Shown: positions 27,101 to 33,923 of the stretch, piece by piece
Numbering within the stretch: the stretch's first letter is position 1
Layout: every line of letters starts with the position of its first letter
Origin: a virus
Virus record (IMG/VR): IMGVR_UViG_3300021960_000137
Coordinates: 1-46,090 of that record
Reading direction: 5' to 3' (one strand)
Length of the DNA stretch: 46,090 nt
Notes under the pieces: generated by a model
Told to the model about the DNA's origin: nothing
The model's input: the letters and a program-made list of their open reading frames with translations, nothing else
Database searches by the model: none
Made by a program: the position numbers and the translations under genes

Positions 27101-30100
27101 AAAAACCAGAGGATGCTACCGAAGAAAACGCTGAAAAAGCAGTAAACGCTGTAACAGATGTTCTTGATAAAGCATTAAAAGAAAAACTACCTGTAATTGT
27201 TTCTAATTTTAATAAAAGTTTAGAAAACCTTAGCGTAGAACAAAAAATAGAAAAATTAAAAATATTCTACGACAACGTTATAAAGCCATTAAAAGAAACG
27301 ACTACTAAAAGTATAGTTGATTTTACTGATGCAGATGCAACGTTAAATTGGATGCTTGAAAATATACCTAATATAAAAGATAAAAATATACAATATAAGA
27401 CAGAAGGTTCTGGTAGTGGTAAGTCAATCGTCTACATTACTAATAATATAAGTAAAAAATTAAGCACCTCTCCTCTTGGGCCAAAAACTAGAGATACTAT
27501 AAATAAAAAAGGCAGCGCTAAAAATATCTTAGATTACTTGTATTCTAAAACAGCGGCTAGAGATATAGGTGTTGAATTAAAAAATAAAAGCAACATACAA
27601 GTAATAAGTGATAGAACAGATAAAAACATAAACTCTTTAACGGTTTTTATTACAGATATGATTGAATCTGGCCGAATAGATGAGTTATTATTAATTCTTA
27701 GACTTCAAAAAGAATCATCAATTTCTCCTTTAAGACTTTCCGCTAGATTAAAATATATACAATCAGATTTTGATTCATCTTTAGAAGACAAAAGTACTGA
27801 ATCTATAAAACAAGGAACAGGATGGACATATGAGCATGTGACAACAACGGAGACTACGTATCAAGCGCTTAAAGAAGAAATACTGGCTGGTAGAACAGAA
27901 AAAATTAGAGAAATACTTGAAAAAGGCGTGGCTGCTTATATTTCTACTAAAATAGCAAATCAAAAAATAAACAAAACAGATTACAAGCAATCTAATGGCC
28001 CTAATTTTAATATACTTACAGATGATCCACTAGAAAGACTAACTAGATTTGATATCAAAGTTGAGCCTATAGAAAACAAAATAAAAATCAAAGATCCTGT
28101 ATCAAATAAAGAAACAACGGTTTCAGACGCAAGATCACTTCGCCCACAACAAATGATTGAAGCAAAAACTGGTGGGCAAATAAAAGCCACACAAGTTATT
28201 ACTAAATCTGAAGCTAAAGCACTAGAAAGAACAAGAAAGAAGTTTTTCAGGGGTATTATTTCTCCTGGCGCAGATGACGCGCATGGACTTGTTCAAGATT
28301 TCTATAGAAAAGGAAAATTAGGAGAAGAAGATCACACTTGGTTTAAAGAAAATTTCTTTGATCTGTTTGACGACGCTTCTATAGCAATGAATAAAAACAC
28401 GATTGCTAAACAACGTCATTACGAAAACATAAGAAAAAAGCACAAGCAAACTTTCAAAACCTTAAAAGAAAAAGTCATGGGTCCATTTGATAATGACATG
28501 ATTTTAAGGGTATACTTGTATACTAAAGCTGGTGTGACTGCTGAGCAGTTAGGATTATCTCAAAGTCAAGTTAACGACATGATGATGTATGTTAATGACA
28601 ATACTGATCTTCTTGATTTAGCCAATGACTTAAGACAGTTAAATAGTGGCGAAGAATTTTGGATTGTACCTGAAGACCCTAAAAACTTTACAGCTGGTAG
28701 ACTAGCTAACGATATAAGTGAAATATTAAACAAGAAAGATAGACAAAGATTTTTCGAAAAGTTTAATGAAGCTAAAGACGCTATATTCAGTGATGATTTC
28801 ATGAATAAAGTAGAGGCTGTTTATGGTAAAGAATTTAGAAACGCGCTGGGCGATGCTCTGTACAGAATGGAAACTGGTAGAAGCAGAAGTTCTGGCGTTG
28901 ATCCACAAGTTGGCGCGCTATGGAACTGGTTTAGAGGTTCTGTCGGTGTTACGATGTTCTTCCATACTAGATCTGCAATACTACAAACTATATCGTTTTC
29001 AAACTATATAGATTTAGAAAACAACAATCTTATAGCCGCATCGAAAGCTTTTGCAGATCAACGTCAATTCTGGGAAGACTTTATGTTCTTAATGAAAAGT
29101 GAGTATTTAGCCCAAAGAAGAGGTGGTCTTTCTACAGAAATAAACATGCAAGATTTAGCCGATGATTTAAACGCAGGTGGAGCAGTCGGTACAAGATCTA
29201 TAATATCTAAGCTTTTACAAGTTGGTTTTTCATTTACCCAGGCTGGTGATGCATTTGCTATATCTTTTGGCGGTGCTTCTTATTATAGAAATCAAGTTAA
29301 CGCCTACTTAAAACAAGGTCTTACAGAAGAACAAGCTCAAGAAAAAGCATTTAGAGATTTTGTTAGAAAAACAGAAGAATCTCAACAATCTTCAAGACCA
29401 GACAGGCTGTCTAAGCAGCAAGTAAGTATGTTTGGAAAGTTATTTTTAGCTTTTCAAAACATAACAGGTCAAATGACGCGTATACAGACAAAAGAAATAA
29501 AAGACGTTCTAGCTGGTAGAGGGAATAAATATCAAAAATTATCTAGGGTTGCTTATTATTTCACTATGCAGAACATAATGTTCTCTGTGTTACAAAATGC
29601 AATATTTGCGTTTATGTTCCCTGACGATGAGGAAGAAGAAGAATTATTAAAAACTAAAACTCAACGAGTAATTAATAACTCTTTAGACACTATATTAAGA
29701 GGTACGGGTGTTTATGGCGCCGTAGTTGCTATGGTTAAAAATGCAACTATGGAATTTATAGAGCAAGAGCGTAGAAGCTCTGAAGGCAAGGGTAGAGCCG
29801 ATCATATGTATACTATGATAGAAATAGCCAATGTTTCTGCACCAATAGGAATTAAAGCTAGAAAAATAGGTGCAATGATAGACTCTTATAGATACAACAA
29901 AGGTGTTCATGAAAGAATGGGTGCAGATATTGATAATCCAGCACTAGACATTATAGCCAATGGAGTTTCTGTAGGTGCCAACATTCCAGCTGATAGGATT
30001 TTAAATAAAATAAGAAATATAAAAGCAGCTCATGACGAGCAAACAGAGACTCTTCATAAAATATTATTATTAGCTGGTTGGAATACGTGGGACTTAGGAG

Positions 30101-30225
30101 TCAGTGGTCAAAGAGAAAAAGCAGCTGAAGTAAAAAAACAAATAAGATCAGAAAAGTCTAAAACTAAAAAAGCTAAAAAATTAGAAGGTTTGTCTGAAAA
30201 AGAAAAGCTAAGCATAGGTTTTTAA
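24160..30225 (+). CDS. Giant ejected virion protein (polyvalent, gp16-like slot), 2021 aa
   Basis: It begins MLEYTVNGELYNVPEDLENK, a short module common at starts of ejected phage proteins. Residues ~230-270 contain Gly/Ala-rich membrane-active stretches (TLLAAITGAGSEVGFSIATG). Residues ~587-680 look like a sigma-70 region-2 segment (NNMGLVNNLI, VYEEYSKLINTYNPESG, FGAYLKQNLPKRL). Long helical parts follow. Residues ~1570-1900 (VGALWNWFRGSVGVTMFFH, RSAILQTISFSNYI, FGKLFLAFQNITGQMTRI, YYFTMQNIMFSVLQNAIFAFM) resemble the membrane-embedded end of large polyvalent proteins (LPD38-like). No transglycosylase motif is seen. It probably travels with the DNA and spans the cell envelope during entry. 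Confidence 0.78.
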   Translation: MLEYTVNGELYNVPEDLENKFLEKYPNAVKVETSQPGKIPPQVPGAPVETTAAPDMASKSEDTSLELQEINNEEKRKLPFLVRNELSTSGLPFTRENVDSALAKHKARTERPISEAIKEDVDKAKKDINIAKQSFSNIVSNFYNEDLVEDDPFVAALSSNMPMLQGQARFFTSPRLKRFYTSISYGTLEMLDNLGFDLDKSKAEVSKEFLEAEKRTKQVVGLTDVKGPATLLAAITGAGSEVGFSIATGLASGGYLPMAEMIGGMVTNYNVEKAKSKYKDLSEEDAVEQLIKDKDTDFWLPTTLAVPAALAERYALKGTTKFLTKNIASSGKKEIAKSILINSNKEGGTEWIQGALETATSSLGANYDLEIESVINGVSVPTKVLKSAQDAFDFAFSKQGLETYLQGLVGTGVISSSKAAIDKLGPDAYRALATTRYVMDEGKVEKLTDEIADLIEKKNTATNPEMIKIFEEQIQQKEQELKGQVINQAGFFDAFEEEDYDEIKDASKLSRAHVEKVNELRQDLNDGIIDESEYNELYNNYKDKYKQALNRIKNVVDKAKENISQKNIDISNKNEELFGIITNPESKPSQIDRARNEIALNNMGLVNNLINSKFNPATAEASGFTRDMFESAVYEEYSKLINTYNPESGVPFGAYLKQNLPKRLPRIFEQGTEKAADGGFVFKEDVSERRDIMAEESDIEVVKQEASKSMTKDLSMPADLVSEIETGVASVLATKLPPVSDPKFVKELSEAFKNKFTEIVKEQFGKKKEEFRQYLIDNFDTLFDQIPQEAFNKRLPGMFEAVTDETGRQVRERTAVGKGVFKKAQMTPEQFADYFTGEDVYASLASNRKVKLAEIVAQELGKDATAKVILNPEVATRFRQTQELLGQEVPGGFERSIALAIKRLDQLSENLEKFREGKLFSGPLGMATFIVEVFAKTLSKLLKRGMGFNKAVDAAAQKTVNDLGIESLFDKITSVFKSIFKKPEDATEENAEKAVNAVTDVLDKALKEKLPVIVSNFNKSLENLSVEQKIEKLKIFYDNVIKPLKETTTKSIVDFTDADATLNWMLENIPNIKDKNIQYKTEGSGSGKSIVYITNNISKKLSTSPLGPKTRDTINKKGSAKNILDYLYSKTAARDIGVELKNKSNIQVISDRTDKNINSLTVFITDMIESGRIDELLLILRLQKESSISPLRLSARLKYIQSDFDSSLEDKSTESIKQGTGWTYEHVTTTETTYQALKEEILAGRTEKIREILEKGVAAYISTKIANQKINKTDYKQSNGPNFNILTDDPLERLTRFDIKVEPIENKIKIKDPVSNKETTVSDARSLRPQQMIEAKTGGQIKATQVITKSEAKALERTRKKFFRGIISPGADDAHGLVQDFYRKGKLGEEDHTWFKENFFDLFDDASIAMNKNTIAKQRHYENIRKKHKQTFKTLKEKVMGPFDNDMILRVYLYTKAGVTAEQLGLSQSQVNDMMMYVNDNTDLLDLANDLRQLNSGEEFWIVPEDPKNFTAGRLANDISEILNKKDRQRFFEKFNEAKDAIFSDDFMNKVEAVYGKEFRNALGDALYRMETGRSRSSGVDPQVGALWNWFRGSVGVTMFFHTRSAILQTISFSNYIDLENNNLIAASKAFADQRQFWEDFMFLMKSEYLAQRRGGLSTEINMQDLADDLNAGGAVGTRSIISKLLQVGFSFTQAGDAFAISFGGASYYRNQVNAYLKQGLTEEQAQEKAFRDFVRKTEESQQSSRPDRLSKQQVSMFGKLFLAFQNITGQMTRIQTKEIKDVLAGRGNKYQKLSRVAYYFTMQNIMFSVLQNAIFAFMFPDDEEEEELLKTKTQRVINNSLDTILRGTGVYGAVVAMVKNATMEFIEQERRSSEGKGRADHMYTMIEIANVSAPIGIKARKIGAMIDSYRYNKGVHERMGADIDNPALDIIANGVSVGANIPADRILNKIRNIKAAHDEQTETLHKILLLAGWNTWDLGVSGQREKAAEVKKQIRSEKSKTKKAKKLEGLSEKEKLSIGF

Positions 30226-30243
30226 AAATAATAAAATAAAAAA

Positions 30244-30399
30244 ATGGATTTACAAGATTTAAAAATATATTTACTTAATGGCTTTTCTTTAGTCATGTCT
30301 TTTACGGCTATAGAAATGACCTTAAAAATATTACTGTTAGTAGTCTCTATAGGCTATACAATACATAAGTGGTATGAAATGGCTAATAAGCGTAAGTAG
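30244..30399 (+). CDS. Small membrane peptide, possible holin, 51 aa
   Basis: ATG at 30244 lies shortly after the giant gene. The peptide starts MDLQDLKIYLLNGFSLVMS, with one weaker hydrophobic stretch, and has a clear transmembrane segment (LKILLLVVSIGYTIHKW) followed by a basic end, MANKRK. Short peptides with an E-x-x-LKIxLLxVSIGYT pattern recur in marine phages and are often considered holin-like. It overlaps the next gene by 26 bases in another frame. Confidence 0.6.
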   Translation: MDLQDLKIYLLNGFSLVMSFTAIEMTLKILLLVVSIGYTIHKWYEMANKRK

Positions 30400-30829
30400 T
30401 TTATTATTAAGTCTTTGTGTTTATTCCCAAGAAATAACCATTGGCAAGATTAGCAATAAAATAGTACATGGAGATTTAATTGGAAATAGAAACCTGGAAT
30501 TTGGTATTAAGAGCATATTAGAAGAGCTCGTACAGGATCAAGGTTATGATCTAGTTGAAAATAGTGAATCGATCCTAGAGGTCGATTTATTATATTTTGA
30601 CGTTAAAAGAACCAGTACCAACGCGGCTGTTTTCACAAAAACGAACAACCAAGTTGAGATAATAGCTGAAGGTCGGTTCAATGGCAAGAAAGTAAAAGTA
30701 AAAGCTACAGCCGACAATATTATTACGTCTACAATCATATTAAATAATCAAGGAACGTTCAATCAGCAGAGCGTTTCAACAGCTTTAAAAAGATTATGTA
30801 ATCAGATTATAGACAAACTAAAACTATGA
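30374..30829 (+). CDS. Exported protein, possible short CsgG/LptE-like domain
   Basis: A 151-residue protein with a flavobacterial-style signal peptide (MKWLISVSSLLLSLCVYSQ, cut before Glu20). The mature part shows a strand (EITIGKISNKI), a helix (LEFGIKSILEELVQDQGYDLV), two strands (SILEVDLLYFDVKRT, VEIIAEGRFNGKKVKVKATA) and a final helix (ALKRLCNQIIDKLKL). This alpha/beta order is like the periplasmic domain shared by CsgG, YajG and LptE-type proteins. It is only half the length of the CsgG-like protein at 33198. It starts inside the preceding small gene and overlaps the next by 4 bases. Role inferred: periplasmic partner of the exported-protein block. Confidence 0.6.
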   Translation: MKWLISVSSLLLSLCVYSQEITIGKISNKIVHGDLIGNRNLEFGIKSILEELVQDQGYDLVENSESILEVDLLYFDVKRTSTNAAVFTKTNNQVEIIAEGRFNGKKVKVKATADNIITSTIILNNQGTFNQQSVSTALKRLCNQIIDKLKL

Positions 30830-32541
30830 AAAAACTATTGTTTCTACTTTTGTTCCCAGTATTAACATTTGGACAAAGTTTTAACCTAAAACATGAAATA
30901 CTAGAACAAGGACCATTTGTAGTAGGAGACACAATAACAATAAAATACCAATTAATAGATAACACTAACTCCGTCACAGCAAGGCTACTTCAGTTTGATA
31001 TAGGATGGGATTTAGATAAACTAACTAGATTAGGAACACCTAACTGGCAACTTACAACCCCAGACAATAAGAGTTTTACTCATAATTATTGGTCTGGATA
31101 TACATATGTTAGCGCGCCTGGTTATGACTGGAGTGAACTAACTCAACAGCATGAAAATGGATGGACATATACTGGAGGAGGAAATGAAGGCGTAGCTAGA
31201 TTTACAATCCAAAGTGTAGACGATATTGGTCCTGAATTATTTTTACAGCAGTTTACTATAAAAGATATCACTGGTACTAACGCTACAGACTACACTGACG
31301 CTGTTAGATTTAACTGGGCGTATCTTATAGATTCAAATAACGTTAATACTTATGACGTGTTTCCAGATCCATCAAGAGAATTGGATCTTAATGCTAGCAA
31401 CTCTACCCCAGCTGGCACAGTAACGTTTCAGTTACAAACTCCAAACGCAGAAAACATATCAGATTACATGATTGTTATTGAAACCTTAGAGCAATACCAA
31501 TCAATGCAAGAAGGCACTCAACAATCATATAGTTATATTCAAGGTAATTTCAATGCTTCTGCCCAGTTTATAACAACAGAACTAAAACAAGATACACCTT
31601 ATATAGTAAATGTTTTTATAGCTGGTACGTATAATCAAGAAAATCAAACAAACGTATATCCTCAATGGCTAGATGATGTTGTAACTGTTTCTGATGTAAT
31701 GCAGACATTTAAGCAAGCTATAGGCACTGAGCCAGATGGTACAGGAAATGTTTTTCAATACAACATACAAAAACGCCTAGCAAACGTAGATCAGCAAGGT
31801 CCTAACGATCCTGTAGATTTTAAAGACAGTTATGCTTTACTAGCGCACATAGCTGGCGTATTAGATAATGCTGCGGATCAAAACAACAGTGAGGCTCAGG
31901 AATTTTATCCTATAACTTCGTTTGCAAACGGGTCAATGAACACATCTGGTTTCTTTGACACATTTGGTACACCTATAAATTCAGAAGAAGAATGGTTAGC
32001 ATCTAGAACGTTTACCTTAGAAAATGATCAACCTATCACATTTAATTTTGCACATGGATTAATGGGTGATGCAGATCTTTCTCATTCGACAACGCCAAAT
32101 TTAAATGCAGACACTGAAATATCAGCTTTAACTAAATCAAGAAGGATGCCAAATATACTTATGGCTGCACCACAAGAAACAATTGATTTAGATATTGTAT
32201 CAGAACTTGTAAACGGCGAGGTAGTACTAGAAATAAACTTAACAAAAGAAGATTTGGCTGGCATGCAATTTAACATAAGCTATGACAAGTCTATTCTAAT
32301 GTTTAAAGATATAATTTTTGACACTGGAAATACTATGACAAATTTTGCCAAACACTTTGACGACGGCAGAATAAATCTTGGTACAATAAATATAAAAGAG
32401 GAAAACGTTAAAACAGGCAAACCATTCAAACTCGTGTTTGTTCCGAAAGTATCAATTCAAAACACAGCTGGTCTTGTAACATTTAAAGTTACTGACGCTG
32501 TAAAACACAATGGAACAAAAGTAAACCTAAACATACAATAA
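30826..32541 (+). CDS. Secreted cohesin-like protein
   Basis: 571 residues with signal peptide MKKLLFLLLFPVLTFG cut before Gln17. Residues ~25-190 look like a cohesin/carbohydrate-binding-like beta sandwich (FVVGDTITIKYQLID, RLLQFDIGWDLDKL). A central part has a Fn3-like piece (GTVTFQLQTP) and a dockerin-like helical pair near 285-350 (VTVSDVMQTFKQAIG, VDFKDSYALLAHIAGV). The C-terminal ~120 residues are a second cohesin-like domain (GEVVLEINLTKEDLAGMQFN, ISYDKSILMFKDI, INLGTINIKEEN). A cohesin and a dockerin-like module in one protein could self-assemble outside the cell. It sits in a chain of exported proteins ending in the CsgG-like pore. Domain calls are by pattern. Confidence 0.65.
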   Translation: MKKLLFLLLFPVLTFGQSFNLKHEILEQGPFVVGDTITIKYQLIDNTNSVTARLLQFDIGWDLDKLTRLGTPNWQLTTPDNKSFTHNYWSGYTYVSAPGYDWSELTQQHENGWTYTGGGNEGVARFTIQSVDDIGPELFLQQFTIKDITGTNATDYTDAVRFNWAYLIDSNNVNTYDVFPDPSRELDLNASNSTPAGTVTFQLQTPNAENISDYMIVIETLEQYQSMQEGTQQSYSYIQGNFNASAQFITTELKQDTPYIVNVFIAGTYNQENQTNVYPQWLDDVVTVSDVMQTFKQAIGTEPDGTGNVFQYNIQKRLANVDQQGPNDPVDFKDSYALLAHIAGVLDNAADQNNSEAQEFYPITSFANGSMNTSGFFDTFGTPINSEEEWLASRTFTLENDQPITFNFAHGLMGDADLSHSTTPNLNADTEISALTKSRRMPNILMAAPQETIDLDIVSELVNGEVVLEINLTKEDLAGMQFNISYDKSILMFKDIIFDTGNTMTNFAKHFDDGRINLGTINIKEENVKTGKPFKLVFVPKVSIQNTAGLVTFKVTDAVKHNGTKVNLNIQ

Positions 32542-32542
32542 T

Positions 32543-32920
32543 ATGAAAAAACATTTGCTATACACGTTGTTTGCCTTAATTGCTATAACCTCTTGTGCTA
32601 AAGACGAGTTTTACATTGGCGATATTTATAATCTTGTACCAGAATCTTTAGTTATTAAAGAAAACGCTGGATTAAAACTTGAGAACTATATTGTAAAAGA
32701 TCAAGTAAGCGTCAATGTTAAACTACCTTCTCAAGGCGTTTATAGAATTAGAATAGAAGATATTTCTGGCAAAGTTGTTTCTCAAGAAAAAATAACCGCG
32801 GCACAAGGAGATAACATACTTAAAGTGTACGTGAATGCTTTGCCCAAGTCTTCTTATACGTTAAAAGTTACAACAGAGTTTAATCAAAAAATAGGTGATC
32901 AAATATTCTCAAAAATATAA
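32543..32920 (+). CDS. Lipoprotein with T9SS C-terminal-domain-like fold
   Basis: 125 residues. The N-terminus MKKHLLYTLFALIAITSCAK carries lipobox ITSC, with Cys18 as the lipid site. From residue ~50 the sequence VSVNVKLPSQGVYRIRIED, then ISGKVVSQEKITAAQGDN, ILKVYVNALPKSSYTLKVTT and a final QIFSKI follows the type A sorting domain of Bacteroidetes type IX secretion: G-x-Y-x-x-x-I-x-D-x-x-G-K, then G-x-N, then L-P-x-x-Y-x-L-x-V, then a Lys near the end. A lipobox and a sorting domain are rarely combined, so it may be just an Ig-like periplasmic domain. It lies one base after the cohesin-like gene. Confidence 0.68.
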   Translation: MKKHLLYTLFALIAITSCAKDEFYIGDIYNLVPESLVIKENAGLKLENYIVKDQVSVNVKLPSQGVYRIRIEDISGKVVSQEKITAAQGDNILKVYVNALPKSSYTLKVTTEFNQKIGDQIFSKI

Positions 32921-32923
32921 ATT

Positions 32924-33217
32924 ATGAGCGAAGAAAGTGGCGGGGGATTTTTAACCCAAATAAAAAATCAAGTAATAGCTGGTGTTGGTGTAGTGTTGAC
33001 TACTCTTTCAACCGTTTTTATAGATGAAATAAAATCTTTAGTTGGTATAAAAGATGAGGTAGAAGAAGTTGCGACACAAGAACAAGTTGCGCAACCAGAG
33101 ATTATTATTAATATACCTGAACAAAAGAAAGACACTGTAGTTAAAAAGGTTTATGTAGAACCTAAAAAAGAAAAAACAGAAACTGAAAAACGCAAAGATG
33201 AAGGGCTTGATTGGTAA
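32924..33217 (+). CDS. Single-span membrane protein with charged tail
   Basis: 97 residues. A hydrophobic helix (VIAGVGVVLTTLSTVFI, residues ~18-34) follows a short polar start. The rest is charged and flexible: acidic first (DEVEEVATQEQVAQPE), then Pro/Lys/Glu-rich (VYVEPKKEKTETEKRKDEGLDW), like a periplasm-spanning linker. There is no cleavable signal. It overlaps the CsgG-like gene start by 20 bases, so it is coupled to it. It might link the inner membrane to the outer-membrane pore, much as TonB-type tails do, but no TonB domain is present. Confidence 0.6.
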   Translation: MSEESGGGFLTQIKNQVIAGVGVVLTTLSTVFIDEIKSLVGIKDEVEEVATQEQVAQPEIIINIPEQKKDTVVKKVYVEPKKEKTETEKRKDEGLDW

Positions 33218-33923
33218 ATTTCTATTTTTATGGTTGGCTTCAATAGGAGCTCTCTATGGACAGGTTTTAGGCAAAACCGTAACAGAAGATTACACTGCAG
33301 ATTTTGAATCAAGAGAATCAATCTGGGACATCCCAGAATACAACGGGGATCCAACGACCGTGGCTTTGTTGAGTATCGGTGTTAATGACGAAGTATTAAG
33401 TCAATACCCTGAGCTCGGAGACTACAGAGTTGGACTTGGACTTACAAATATTACTACAGCATTTTTAGAAGAAACATTTCGTTTTGAATTTGTAGAAACA
33501 AAAGATGAAATAAAAGACCGTATGGTTAAGCAGTATAAAGCTAGCCAACGAGGCTTAACGGCTAATGAGATCAACATCGTAGGTAATATTATGCTTGCGA
33601 AGTATTTTTGTTATATAGAAGTGTATGATTTTTCTATATCAGAAGATGAAACACTTAATTTAAAAGATGGTGTAAAGAATACGCTTGTAACAAGATTAGG
33701 TTTGCAAGTTAAAATGGTTGATGCTGAGACTGGTTTATATATGACTGGCTCAGGATTAGGAAAAGCAACCACAACAAGAGAGCTAACATTACTTAATGAT
33801 GAAAACCTAGAAGACGTTAAATTTAATCAATCGTCAATAGGTACGTCTACAAAAAAGGCATTAGAAACTGCAGTTGCGAAAGTTGTAAAACGCATGATTC
33901 GCAAAGGCGTATTTGATCACTAA
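33198..33923 (+). CDS. csgG-like: CsgG-like outer-membrane curli-secretion pore protein
   Basis: 241 residues with signal peptide (GKFLFLWLASIGALYGQ, cut near Gln22). The mature sequence follows the CsgG/HfaB pattern: TVALLSIGVNDEVLSQYPEL, YRVGLGLTNITTAFLEETFRF, KYFCYIEVYDFSISED, LGLQVKMVDAETGLYMTGSG, LGKATTTREL, and a final FNQSSIGTSTKKALETAVAK helix. In bacteria CsgG makes a nonameric beta-barrel channel that secretes curli subunits. No lipobox Cys is visible here, although CsgG is normally a lipoprotein. At about 220 mature residues it is a little shorter than CsgG (262). CsgA/B repeats, CsgE and CsgF were not found nearby. The family call is by pattern, moderately strong. Confidence 0.75.
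   Translation: MKGLIGKFLFLWLASIGALYGQVLGKTVTEDYTADFESRESIWDIPEYNGDPTTVALLSIGVNDEVLSQYPELGDYRVGLGLTNITTAFLEETFRFEFVETKDEIKDRMVKQYKASQRGLTANEINIVGNIMLAKYFCYIEVYDFSISEDETLNLKDGVKNTLVTRLGLQVKMVDAETGLYMTGSGLGKATTTRELTLLNDENLEDVKFNQSSIGTSTKKALETAVAKVVKRMIRKGVFDH

Noticed and set aside
24160-30225. Lytic transglycosylase domain in the giant protein, as in T7 gp16
   Set aside because: No convincing catalytic Glu motif region of the SLT type could be picked out by eye.
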